Source: Eubacterium sp.
GTDB taxonomy: Bacteria; Bacillota; Clostridia; Oscillospirales; Acutalibacteraceae
Reading direction: 5' to 3'
DNA: 9,904 nt
Assembly: GCA_024696725.1 (NCBI GenBank)
Contig: JAILGO010000118.1
Location: forward strand, 1-9,904
The position numbers and the translations under genes were made by a program. Below are positions 1 through 6,165 of this stretch, piece by piece. The notes beneath the pieces are model-generated. The model was not told the origin of the DNA. It made no database searches and saw nothing but the letters and a program-made list of their open reading frames with translations. Each line of letters starts with the position of its first letter. Within the stretch, counting starts at the first letter, position 1.

Positions 1-104
1 TGTATGCCGCTGTTGGAGTTCGTTTCAATCCCTTCGTCTTCTTACGAAGTAAAAACAGCCCACTTGAAGTGAGCTGTTTTCCCTTGGCAGGGGCAGAAGG
101 ACTT
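1..104. repeat. Direct repeat copy A, with orphan tRNA-Trp 3' end
   Basis: This block matches 156-259 at 102 of 104 positions; the differences are at 12/167 and 30/185. On the minus strand it holds, in order, the last 17 bases of tRNA-Trp plus the encoded CCA (85-104), the tRNA terminator hairpin (51-80), a short inverted repeat (32-36 with 45-49) and flanking sequence. The identity to copy B stops inside the T-loop of the tRNA. Upstream of that point copy A has unrelated sequence, so it cannot make a tRNA. The repeat may continue to the left of the window. Confidence 0.9.
51..80 (-). terminator. Duplicate of the tRNA-Trp terminator
   Basis: This is an exact copy of the hairpin at 206-235. 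The outer stem is AAAACAGC/GCTGTTTT, with an inner stem closed by a G-U pair when read as minus-strand RNA, followed by a T-rich run. It sits after the orphan tRNA 3' fragment and could act as a back-up terminator. Confidence 0.6.
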
Positions 105-118
105 TCTTCTCAACTATC

Positions 119-165
119 GAAAGCTCCATCGGAGCTTTCTCCCAATCGCGGCATTTGTATGCCGC
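119..165. other. Two hairpins between the direct repeats
   Basis: The 51-base spacer between the two repeat copies contains a 9-bp perfect inverted repeat (119-127 with 131-139, 3-base loop). A second one, of 7 bp (148-154 with 159-165, 4-base loop), runs into copy B. Neither has a T-run on either side, so they do not look like terminators. Their function is unknown. The left arm of copy A (4-10) carries the same half-site as 159-165. Confidence 0.5.
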
Positions 166-259
166 TCTTGGAGTTCGTTTCAATTCCTTCGTCTTCTTAC
201 GAAGTAAAAACAGCCCACTTGAAGTGAGCTGTTTTCCCTTGGCAGGGGCAGAAGGACTT
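156..259. repeat. Direct repeat copy B, at the functional tRNA-Trp gene
   Basis: This is the second copy of the 104-bp repeat, 155 bp to the right of copy A. It covers the 3' end of the complete tRNA-Trp gene (240-259), the terminator (206-235) and about 50 bp beyond. The layout suggests either a tandem duplication or a remnant of recombination at the 3' end of the tRNA gene. Confidence 0.9.
206..235 (-). terminator. Rho-independent terminator of tRNA-Trp
   Basis: Four bases after the encoded CCA the minus strand forms a hairpin. The 8-bp outer stem is AAAACAGC/GCTGTTTT (228-235 with 207-214), then a wobble pair and a short inner stem. A T-run ending in TTTTTAC follows. Confidence 0.85.
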
Positions 260-315
260 GAACCCTCGGCACGCGGTTTTGGAGACCGCTGCTCTACCAA
301 CTGAGCTATACCCCT
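240..315 (-). tRNA. trnW: tRNA-Trp (anticodon CCA)
   Basis: The minus strand from 315 to 243 folds into a complete 73-base cloverleaf. The acceptor stem is AGGGGTA/TGCCCCT, with one wobble pair. The D stem is GCTC/GAGC. The anticodon stem is GCGGT/ACCGC around the loop CTCCAAA, which gives anticodon CCA. The T stem is GAGGG/CCTTC around TTCAAGT. The discriminator is G, as expected for bacterial tRNA-Trp. The CCA end is encoded at 240-242. The gene has its own promoter and terminator, so it is probably a single-gene transcription unit. Confidence 0.97.
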
Positions 316-342
316 ATATCTGATATTTCCTGTTGCTGATAT

Positions 343-371
343 ACTATAACAGATTATAATTAAAAAAGCAA
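343..371 (-). promoter_or_regulatory. Sigma-A type promoter of tRNA-Trp
   Basis: On the minus strand, TTGCTT (366-371) and TATAGT (343-348) are separated by exactly 17 bases. The -10 box lies 27 bases upstream of the tRNA 5' end. It sits just after the sigF terminator, as expected for an independent promoter. Confidence 0.65.
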
Positions 372-380
372 GAGTTTTAT

Positions 381-411
381 AAAAAAATCACAGGTATTAT
401 TTATACCTGTG
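381..411 (-). terminator. Terminator of the spoIIA operon
   Basis: A perfect 9-bp stem (403-411 with 389-397, 5-base loop) is followed on the minus strand by an A and seven Ts (381-387). The first arm encodes the last codons of sigF, and the TAA stop (401-403) lies at the stem/loop junction. The terminator therefore overlaps the end of the gene. Confidence 0.9.
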
Positions 412-1066
412 AGCCTAAAAGCGTTTTCAATTTTATAAGCGTTGCCTTTTCAAGTCGGGATACCTGGACCTGAGATATGCTTAAAAGCGCGGCTGTTTCG
501 CTCTGCGTTTTTCCCTCAAAAAACCTTAAGGTTATAAGCCTTCTTTCCTTGGAGTTAAGCATTTTCAAAGCGATATCAACAGTCAGCCGGTTGAATAAGT
601 CGTCGCTTATATCAATAGGTATATCGTACTCGGCTGTATCGTCGTCACTATCGTAGCTAAGAGATACGGGAACGGTAACAAGCGCAGACAGCTCGCTCAA
701 TTCTTCGTATTTTATGTTACTGATTTCTGACAGCTCGCTTAAAGTAGGTTCTCGCTGATTATCAAATATGAATTTTTCCCTTACCTTTTGAACGAAAGCG
801 CATTTTTCCTTAACCGAGCGTGAAACCTTTAGTATTCCTCCGTCGCGAAATATTCTTTTAATTTCCCCCATAATGACGGGTACTGCATAAGTCGAAAACT
901 TATATCCCATTGTACTGTCGAAGTTATCTACCGCCTTTATAAGACCTACGCAGCCCGCCTGAAACAGGTCGTCATAATCTGTACCGCGGTTTCTGAATCT
1001 GTTTGCGACGGAATGCACAAGACCGATATTTTCAATTATCGTTTTATCTCTTTCATTAATTACCAT
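401..1066 (-). CDS. sigF: RNA polymerase sigma factor F (stage II sporulation protein AC)
   Basis: This 221-residue sigma-70 family protein directs forespore gene expression early in sporulation. Region 2 spans about residues 10-75 and includes DYDDLFQAGCVGLIKAVDNF (30-49), the core-binding segment, followed by KFSTYAVPVIMGEIKR, typical of SigF/SigG. Region 3 covers about 83-130. Region 4 covers about 165-215, with a helix-turn-helix at 187-207 (SQVQVSRLEK). Its place directly after spoIIAA and spoIIAB identifies it as SigF and not the paralogue SigG. It is about 30 residues shorter than the B. subtilis protein, and the difference lies at the N-terminus. The ATG overlaps the restored spoIIAB frame by 7 bases (ATGGTAA), which suggests translational coupling; no strong ribosome binding site of its own is visible. 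The SpoIIAB anti-sigma factor is expected to hold it inactive. Confidence 0.95.
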   Translation of the reverse strand: MVINERDKTIIENIGLVHSVANRFRNRGTDYDDLFQAGCVGLIKAVDNFDSTMGYKFSTYAVPVIMGEIKRIFRDGGILKVSRSVKEKCAFVQKVREKFIFDNQREPTLSELSEISNIKYEELSELSALVTVPVSLSYDSDDDTAEYDIPIDISDDLFNRLTVDIALKMLNSKERRLITLRFFEGKTQSETAALLSISQVQVSRLEKATLIKLKTLLGSQV

Positions 1067-1496
1067 TTTGTGCGTCCCGATATTCTTTTAACGAGAGTTA
1101 CGGTAGTTCCCTTACCGTTCGAGGAAGTAACTCTTACTTTGTCGCAGAAGGACTGCATTACGGTAAAACCGAGTCCCGAGCGTTCTCCGTCACCCGTTGT
1201 ATATAACGGCTGCGTGCAAGTTGAATGTTCTCAATTCCCCTGCCCTTGTCCCCAATTTTAATTACTATGTTATTACTGCTGTCAATAATTCCGTCTATGT
1301 ATATTTTACCGCAGCGCTCTCCGTAGCCGTGGACGATTGCATTTGTAACAGCTTCGGAAACGGCTGTTTTTATATCCGCAAGCTCCTCGATAGTCGGGTC
1401 GAGCTGTGCTGCAAAGCACGCAGTAACGCCTCTGCAAAAGGCTTCGTTAATACTCTTACTGTCTACTGTAAGCCTGAATTCGTTAATTATCTCCAT
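1060..1496 (-). pseudogene. spoIIAB: spoIIAB, anti-sigma F factor / SpoIIAA kinase, frame broken near 1208
   Basis: SpoIIAB is a GHKL-type serine kinase that binds and inhibits sigma F and phosphorylates SpoIIAA. The open frame from the ATG at 1496 stops early at 1158 (112 residues). It contains the N-box SEAVTNAIVHGY (E48, N52) and the G1 box IGDKGRGIENI (D83). After ARS at residue 96 the protein stops matching the family. Shifting frame at 1208-1209 restores PLYTT, then GERSGLGFTVMQSFCDKV and GKGTTVTL, ending at TAA 1060-1062. The joined product would be about 145 residues, close to the 146 of B. subtilis. The cause looks like one lost base: GG on the plus strand where GGG is needed to encode Ser-Pro. 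The start follows spoIIAA by one base and has an AAGGAGG ribosome binding site. It could be a sequence error or a real mutation. The identity is near certain; the biological status is open. Confidence 0.92.
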
Positions 1497-1497
1497 A

Positions 1498-1806
1498 TTA
1501 TGCCTCCTTGATAATAGCTATACTTCCTACGCCTGCAAGCTCAAATAGCTTTTTTGTATGTGCATTTACGCCGCGCACCTCGAGCGTACCCTTTATATTA
1601 TGAATAACTGCGTATCTTCCGAGAACGAAGCCGACTCCCGAACTATCCATAAAAGTAACGTTTTTAAAATCGAGAATCAGGTGCTTCGGCTTATTCAGAT
1701 TAATCTGTGCGTCCGTTTTTTCTCTTAGCTCCACGGCGTTATGGTGGTCGATTTCTCCCGATAAATAAACAATCAGAAGCTCGCCCGAGTTTTCAATTGA
1801 AATCAT
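1498..1806 (-). CDS. spoIIAA: Anti-sigma F factor antagonist SpoIIAA (STAS domain)
   Basis: This 102-residue protein is a single STAS domain. When unphosphorylated it displaces sigma F from SpoIIAB; SpoIIAB inactivates it by phosphorylation, and SpoIIE (not in this window) reactivates it. The phosphoacceptor motif MDSSGVGFVLGRY is visible at residues 53-65; by alignment with Ser58 of B. subtilis, the target is Ser56. The N-terminal strand with SGEIDHHNA (16-24) is also typical. The length is slightly below the usual 110-117. The ATG is preceded by AGGGTGA with about 4 bases of spacing. It is the first gene of spoIIAA-spoIIAB-sigF, and the spoIIAB ribosome binding site lies in its last codons. 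Confidence 0.97.
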   Translation of the reverse strand: MISIENSGELLIVYLSGEIDHHNAVELREKTDAQINLNKPKHLILDFKNVTFMDSSGVGFVLGRYAVIHNIKGTLEVRGVNAHTKKLFELAGVGSIAIIKEA

Positions 1807-1817
1807 ATTATCACCCT

Positions 1818-1857
1818 AAAAAATAATGCTCTGTTAAGAGAATAACAGAGCATTATT
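1818..1857 (-). terminator. Strong terminator of the valS-folC operon
   Basis: A perfect 15-bp stem (1843-1857 with 1822-1836) with a 6-base loop is followed on the minus strand by TTTT, which extends the stem's own TT into a run of six Ts. In the plus direction no T-run follows. It begins 15 bases after the folC stop codon, and its T-run ends only 11 bases before the spoIIAA start codon. Confidence 0.9.
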
Positions 1858-1872
1858 GCAAAGTTTGTTGAA

Positions 1873-2940
1873 TTATAAGCCGAAGCCTAATAAATATTTT
1901 CTGACCTCGCGAATAAGATAAAATGAACCGCAGACGAGAGAAAGGTTATTTACCTTAACTGCGTCGGCAGGTTTTTCGATTATATATACGTTATCGCAGT
2001 AATCCTCAGCGATATCCGCAATAACAGAAGCGTCAAGAGCGCGCTCGGATTTAATAGTTGTAGCAAAAATCTTATTACATTTCGGAGCAATTATACTTAA
2101 GTAAGTTTCAGCGTCCTTGTCCGCAAGCATACCTATAACAGCAACCTCGTTTTCAAGATGAGGCAGAAGCTTCCTTGCAGCGCTTGGATTATGTCCGCCG
2201 TCGAGCATAACCTCTCCGATAATCTCCTGACGAGCAGGAAGCTTTTTCAGACGTTTTACGGACTCGACGCCTAATTCCTTTAACACAAGATTAACAAGCG
2301 CTAAATTTGATTTAACGGGACATAAGGTAAGTTTTTTACACTTATCCCTAAAAAGATATTCGAGCTCGGAATTATACAGAACGCAAGTACAGTCTTTTCT
2401 CAGAATACCCGATTTAGCAAGCGCTATCTCCTCGACGGTTGAACCGAGATAGTTGGTATGGTCGAGAGAGACAGAGGTTATTACGGAAAGGTTTTTATCC
2501 TCAACATTAGTTGCGTCGTCGGTACCGCCCATACCGCATTCAATTACCGCATAATCGACTTGTTGTAAAGCGAAATAATAATACGCAGCCGCGGTCAAAA
2601 GCTCAAATTCCGTACAGTCGCTCTCGTATTCCTTAATATAGTTAATCACCTGAGAAAAATCAGATTCGCTGATATATTCGCCGTCAATCTGAAGCTGTTC
2701 ACGGTAATCGTCAACCCAGGGAGAAGTAAATAATCCCGTTTTAAAGCCTGATACAGTAAGAGCTTCGGCAACGGTTGCGGCAACGGTTCCTTTACCGTTA
2801 GTTCCCGCTATATGAATAATCTTTAAGCAGTTCTGCGGGTCGCCGAGCTTACATAAAAGAGCCTTAATGCGAGTAAGCCCCGGCTTAATGCCGAGGCTTT
2901 TTTTATCAGTTATGAAGTTCAGCGCTTCATTATAGGTCAT
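1873..2940 (-). CDS. folC: Bifunctional dihydrofolate synthase / folylpolyglutamate synthase, short form
   Basis: This Mur-ligase family enzyme joins glutamate to dihydropteroate or folates using ATP, in the cytoplasm. The P-loop IAGTNGKGT is at residues 44-52, followed by TSPWVDDYRE (72-81; the family has TSPHL...RE). The middle-domain motif ITSVSLDHTNYLGSTVEEIA (154-173) and the C-terminal domain motif MLDGGHNP (245-252) are present, and CGSFYLIREV (337-346) resembles the usual GSLYL...E end. At 355 residues it is well below the usual 420-430; most of the loss is between about residues 185 and 240, where the central domain meets the C-terminal one. All catalytic landmarks remain. Its ATG shares one base with the valS stop (TGATG), so translation is probably coupled and it falls under the valS T-box. 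The valS-folC pairing is common in Firmicutes. Whether it does both reactions or only the polyglutamate step cannot be told from sequence. Confidence 0.92.
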   Translation of the reverse strand: MTYNEALNFITDKKSLGIKPGLTRIKALLCKLGDPQNCLKIIHIAGTNGKGTVAATVAEALTVSGFKTGLFTSPWVDDYREQLQIDGEYISESDFSQVINYIKEYESDCTEFELLTAAAYYYFALQQVDYAVIECGMGGTDDATNVEDKNLSVITSVSLDHTNYLGSTVEEIALAKSGILRKDCTCVLYNSELEYLFRDKCKKLTLCPVKSNLALVNLVLKELGVESVKRLKKLPARQEIIGEVMLDGGHNPSAARKLLPHLENEVAVIGMLADKDAETYLSIIAPKCNKIFATTIKSERALDASVIADIAEDYCDNVYIIEKPADAVKVNNLSLVCGSFYLIREVRKYLLGFGL

Positions 2941-5567
2941 CAGCCTATTTCCTCAATTGATTTTTTAATTGTAGCTATCTTTTCCTCAAGCTTGGCGGCT
3001 TCCTCTCTGTTCTGAGCGACTACCTTTTCAGGCGCTTTATTAACAAAGCCGGGATTGCTGAGCTTTTTATTAACGAAATCAAGTTTATCCTGAGCCTGAG
3101 AAAGCTCTTTTTCAAGGCGCTTTCTTTCAGCCTCAAAGTCTACTAAATCACCGAGAGGAATATATACCTTAGCGTCGTCGGTAATAACGGTAACAACGTT
3201 TCCGAGGTCGCCGAAGGAATCGGATACCGATACCTCGCTCGCAGAAGCAAGACGCTTAAAGAACTCTGCGCCGTTTTCAAAAGTAGCAATAGAAGCTGTT
3301 TCGATATAGAGCTTCGCCTTCTTGCTCGGCGGAATATTCATTTCCGCTCTTCTGTTTCTGATAGAGCGGATAGAGCTCATAATTTTTTCGGTTTCAGCCT
3401 CTTCCTCTTTAAATGAGAGCTTTTCGTCGTACCTGCACCATTCGGAAATCATAATGGATTCACAGTCGTGAGGAATTGCCTGATATATTTCCTCAGTTAT
3501 AAACGGCATAAACGGATGGAGAAGCTTAAGAATATAGGTAAGTACGAATACGAGTACCGCTTTAACGTTGTTCTTAGCCTCTTCGTCGTCACCCTGAAGT
3601 CTTATTTTAGCTATTTCAATATACCAGTCGCAGAATACGTCCCATATAAAGTCATAAAGCTTCTGAACTGCAATACCGAGCTCATATTTATCAATGTTTT
3701 CAGTTACCTCGGCTGCGAGCGAATTAGCCTTGGAGACTATCCACTTATCCTCGGTAAGAAGAGTCTCGGGAAGTCCGTTATAGCTGTAATCCTCTCCAAG
3801 ATACATAAGAACGAAACGGGCCGCGTTCCAGAGCTTATTAGCAAAGTTTCGGGACGCCTTAACTCTCTCGTCAGAAAAACGCATATCGTTACCGGGCGAA
3901 TTACCCGTAGCAAGTGTAAATCTTAAGGCGTCGGCACCGTACTCGTCAATTATCTCAAGCGGGTCGATACCGTTACCGAGAGACTTACTCATTTTTCTTC
4001 CCAGGGCGTCGCGTACAAGACCGTGTATTAGAACAGTATCAAAAGGAACTTGTCCAGTCTGTTCAATACCCGAGAACATCATTCTCATAACCCAGAACGG
4101 AATAATATCATAGCCCGTAACAAGAGTATCAGTTGGATAATACTTCTTAAAGTCCTCTGTTTCCTCAGGCCATCCCATAGTCGAAAACGGCCAGAGCGCA
4201 GACGAGAACCAGGTGTCGAGAGTGTCGGGGTCCTGATGAATATTACTGCTTCCGCAATGAGCGCACTTATCGGGTGTTTCACGGCTGACGGTTATCTCGC
4301 CGCAGTCGTCGCAGTACCAAGCAGGAATTCTGTGTCCCCACCAAAGCTGACGGGAAATACACCAATCGCGGATATTTTCAAGCCAATGGAAATATGTTTT
4401 TTCATATCTCTTCGGTACGAATCTCGTTTCATCGTTTTTAACAGCGTCAATTGCAGGGCCTGCGAGCGGCTTCATAGATACGAACCATTGCTTGGATACC
4501 TTAGGCTCAATAGTTGTTGAGCATCTGTAGCAGGTTCCAACGTTATGGGAGTATTCCTCTATTTCAAGGAGCGCGCCTTCTGCCTCAAGGTCCTCTACGA
4601 TAGCTTTTCTACATTCGTATCTGTCCATACCGCTGTATTTACCCCAGCCCTCTTTAATGTGAGCGTCGTCGGTCATAACGTCGATTACCTCGAGATTATG
4701 GCGCAATCCGACCTCGAAATCGTTGGGGTCATGAGCAGGAGTAATCTTAACAACACCTGTACCGAATTCTATATCAACGTATTCGTCGGCAATAACGGGA
4801 ATCTGGCGGTGAACGATAGGAAGGTCGAGCATTTTGCCAACGTACTTCTTATATCTTTCATCATTGGGATTAACTGCAACTGCGGTATCGCCGAGCATTG
4901 TCTCAGGTCTTGTCGTCGCAAGCTCAAGATAGCCGCTTCCGTCTGTGAAGGGATATTTAAGATGCCAGAAATGACCGGGTTGCTCCTCATACTCAACTTC
5001 TGCGTCACTTATGGAAGTAAGGCAGTGAGGACACCAGTTTACAATTCTCTCGCCACGGTAGATAAGTCCTTTTTCGTAAAGTCTGTTAAACACCTCAACA
5101 ACAGCCTTGTTACAGCCCTCGTCAAGCGTAAAGCGCTCTCTGTCCCAGTCGCAGGAGGAGCCGAGCTTTTTAAGCTGCTCGATAATTCTGCCGCCGTACT
5201 GAGCGCGCCACTCCCAGGCTCTCTTAAGAAATCCATCGCGTCCTAAATCCTCTTTAGAAATACCTTCTTTACGCATTGCCTCGACGATTTTAGCCTCGGT
5301 AGCGATAGAAGCGTGGTCAGTGCCGGGAAGCCATAAGGTATCGTATCCGTTCATTCTGTGATAACGGATAAGAATATCCTGAAGCGTATTATCAAGAGCG
5401 TGTCCCATGTGGAGCTGACCGGTAATATTCGGCGGCGGTATAACGATAGTATACGGCTTTTTATCCGATTTTACGTCAGCGTGAAAATACTTGCCGTCAA
5501 GCCAGAATTTATAAGTTCTGTCCTCAAACAGCGAAGGGTTATACTGCTTTTCAAGTTCTTTGCTCAT
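2940..5567 (-). CDS. valS: Valine--tRNA ligase
   Basis: This class Ia aminoacyl-tRNA synthetase charges tRNA-Val. It has 875 residues, normal for the family. The HIGH signature appears as [13 protein letters not shown] (45-57; HMGH 53-56), and GTDHAS (82-87) is typical of ValS. The editing domain carries [13 protein letters not shown] (218-230). Two CxxC pairs (419-422 and 435-438) suggest a zinc-binding insert. The KMSKS loop is at 525-529. A C-terminal coiled coil runs from about 810 to 873, the tRNA-binding arm of ValS. The ATG at 5567 is chosen because AGGAGATG lies 7 bases upstream and the family homology starts here. An in-frame ATG at 5627 lies inside the T-box antiterminator and is not a plausible start. 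Expression is controlled by the upstream T-box. Confidence 0.98.
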   Translation of the reverse strand: MSKELEKQYNPSLFEDRTYKFWLDGKYFHADVKSDKKPYTIVIPPPNITGQLHMGHALDNTLQDILIRYHRMNGYDTLWLPGTDHASIATEAKIVEAMRKEGISKEDLGRDGFLKRAWEWRAQYGGRIIEQLKKLGSSCDWDRERFTLDEGCNKAVVEVFNRLYEKGLIYRGERIVNWCPHCLTSISDAEVEYEEQPGHFWHLKYPFTDGSGYLELATTRPETMLGDTAVAVNPNDERYKKYVGKMLDLPIVHRQIPVIADEYVDIEFGTGVVKITPAHDPNDFEVGLRHNLEVIDVMTDDAHIKEGWGKYSGMDRYECRKAIVEDLEAEGALLEIEEYSHNVGTCYRCSTTIEPKVSKQWFVSMKPLAGPAIDAVKNDETRFVPKRYEKTYFHWLENIRDWCISRQLWWGHRIPAWYCDDCGEITVSRETPDKCAHCGSSNIHQDPDTLDTWFSSALWPFSTMGWPEETEDFKKYYPTDTLVTGYDIIPFWVMRMMFSGIEQTGQVPFDTVLIHGLVRDALGRKMSKSLGNGIDPLEIIDEYGADALRFTLATGNSPGNDMRFSDERVKASRNFANKLWNAARFVLMYLGEDYSYNGLPETLLTEDKWIVSKANSLAAEVTENIDKYELGIAVQKLYDFIWDVFCDWYIEIAKIRLQGDDEEAKNNVKAVLVFVLTYILKLLHPFMPFITEEIYQAIPHDCESIMISEWCRYDEKLSFKEEEAETEKIMSSIRSIRNRRAEMNIPPSKKAKLYIETASIATFENGAEFFKRLASASEVSVSDSFGDLGNVVTVITDDAKVYIPLGDLVDFEAERKRLEKELSQAQDKLDFVNKKLSNPGFVNKAPEKVVAQNREEAAKLEEKIATIKKSIEEIG

Positions 5568-5580
5568 TTTAACATCTCCT

Positions 5581-5610
5581 AAAAATAAAACCGCCTCGTC
5601 AATGAGGCGG
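5581..5610 (-). terminator. T-box terminator of valS
   Basis: The minus strand forms CCGCCTC/GAGGCGG (5604-5610 with 5591-5597) followed by TTTTATTTTT (5581-5590). The stem begins inside the competing antiterminator, so only one of the two structures can form. Confidence 0.95.
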
Positions 5611-5814
5611 AAATTCCGTGGTACCACTCAAATTACACGTTAATAACGTGTCACTCAAACCTTTAACGCAGGCGTTACGCGGCAGGCTAATTAAAGTTCT
5701 CACCAGTCGGGCTCATAAGCTACCTTCTTTCCGTTTAACTGCCGGCTCGCACCAAACGCCTGCTCTCTTAAAGCGCTGCGGAAATGCTCCTCTTATTCAA
5801 AGCCTTTTAATATT
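5581..5814 (-). promoter_or_regulatory. T-box riboswitch, valine specific (GUA specifier)
   Basis: This leader senses uncharged tRNA-Val and lets transcription continue into valS-folC when valine charging is low. The base of Stem I is ATAAG/CTTAT (5792-5796 with 5715-5719), and an upper helix is TTTCCG/CGGAAA (5779-5784 with 5728-5733). Between them, on the 3' side, the specifier loop reads GAAGGTAG. GTA at 5721-5723 is a valine codon followed by a purine, as is usual. AGAGAG and GGTGCGAGCCGG lie in the distal part. The T-box core GAGTGGTACCACGG (5617-5630) has the bulge UGGU, which can pair with the ACCA end of tRNA-Val. TGAG/CTCA pairs close the antiterminator. The start of the transcript near 5814 is inferred from the promoter. 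Confidence 0.95.
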
Positions 5815-5820
5815 GAAAAT

Positions 5821-5849
5821 ATAATAACAAAATATCACTTCTCTGTCAA
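5821..5849 (-). promoter_or_regulatory. Sigma-A promoter of valS-folC
   Basis: On the minus strand a perfect -35 box TTGACA (5844-5849) and a -10 box TATTAT (5821-5826) are separated by 17 bases. The promoter lies between the spoVM stop codon and the T-box leader and fits a start of transcription near 5814. Confidence 0.9.
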
Positions 5850-5858
5850 GAAAAAATA

Positions 5859-5948
5859 TCAGTTATCGTAACGTACCTTTTTTATACCGAATACTGCTCT
5901 TAAAATCGGAGCTATCAGTTTAGGACTTTGAATAATTACAATTTTCAC
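5859..5948 (-). CDS. spoVM: Stage V sporulation protein M (SpoVM), 29 residues
   Basis: SpoVM is a tiny amphipathic-helix protein that recognises the convex forespore membrane and anchors the SpoIVA coat basement layer; it also inhibits FtsH. The product starts MKIVIIQSPKLIAPILRAVF and continues GIKKVRYDN. It matches the family pattern (B. subtilis starts MKFYTIKLPKFLGG and ends in a basic tail): a short N-terminal strand, a proline near position 9, an amphipathic helix of about 12 residues and a basic C-terminus. The start is GTG (5946-5948), preceded by AAGGGGG with 9 bases of spacing. It directly follows the 48-residue membrane peptide gene and ends just before the valS promoter. The synteny with rsgA and thiamine diphosphokinase agrees with B. 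subtilis. No strong terminator is seen after it, only a weak 4-bp stem with a T-run. Confidence 0.9.
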   Translation of the reverse strand: MKIVIIQSPKLIAPILRAVFGIKKVRYDN

Positions 5949-5962
5949 AGTAAGTATCCCCC

Positions 5963-6109
5963 TTATTTCTTACAGCACAGTACGCCGAGAACTATTACGG
6001 AAACCGCAAGCACTCTCGTTATCCATACAGTCGGTAAAAACAGCGCCGCTGCACAGCCTGCTCCGAAAGCAATCCACAGATAACTGATTCTTACGCACTT
6101 ATATCTCAT
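5963..6109 (-). CDS. Small membrane peptide of unknown function, 48 residues
   Basis: I do not recognise this gene, but it is probably real. The ATG is preceded by AAAGGCGGG with 7 bases of spacing, close to an ideal ribosome binding site. The frame is open to a TAA placed 14 bases before spoVM, and the spoVM ribosome binding site starts right after that stop. The product begins MRYKCVRISYLWIAFGAGCA. It has two hydrophobic stretches (about residues 9-25 and 33-46) separated by a short PTVWITR turn, and ends in CCKK. This suggests a hairpin of two short membrane helices, or a single membrane-bound segment. Its place between thiamine diphosphokinase and spoVM suggests cotranscription with one or both. 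A role in sporulation would be only a guess. Confidence 0.75.
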   Translation of the reverse strand: MRYKCVRISYLWIAFGAGCAAALFLPTVWITRVLAVSVIVLGVLCCKK

Positions 6110-6165
6110 AGTAATTCCCGCCTTTTGCTGAATTTAATACATACTATGAAATAAGAGAAATATTG

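Noticed and set aside
23..49. GTTTCAAT followed by a small palindrome, resembling the end of a CRISPR repeat (also at 178-204)
   Set aside because: Only two copies exist, 155 bp apart. They are part of a longer 104-bp duplication, with no regular spacers and no cas genes.
119..139. The 9-bp hairpin between the repeats as a terminator
   Set aside because: There is no T-run on either strand after the stem.
25..300. A 91-codon open frame on the minus strand running from the tRNA-Trp gene through the repeat
   Set aside because: It starts inside the tRNA and reads through its terminator and the duplicated tRNA end. There is no ribosome binding site or family resemblance. It is an artefact of the tRNA and repeat sequence.
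1195..1215. Programmed ribosomal frameshifting as the explanation for the spoIIAB break
   Set aside because: There is no slippery heptamer at the junction, and I know of no precedent for frameshifting in this gene. Loss of one base from a GGG run explains it more simply.
4545..5246. A 233-codon open frame on the plus strand
   Set aside because: It lies entirely antisense to valS, whose coding sequence is well conserved. There is no ribosome binding site or recognisable product. It is a shadow frame.
5568..5627. A longer valS beginning at the ATG at 5627
   Set aside because: Those 20 codons fall in the T-box antiterminator and terminator, have no family similarity, and the ATG at 5567 has a good ribosome binding site.
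6110..6165. A sporulation-type (sigma E) promoter in front of the 48-residue peptide gene
   Set aside because: AATATT and CATAGTAT are present, but the spacing between them is clearly too short for sigma E, and the -10 match is poor.
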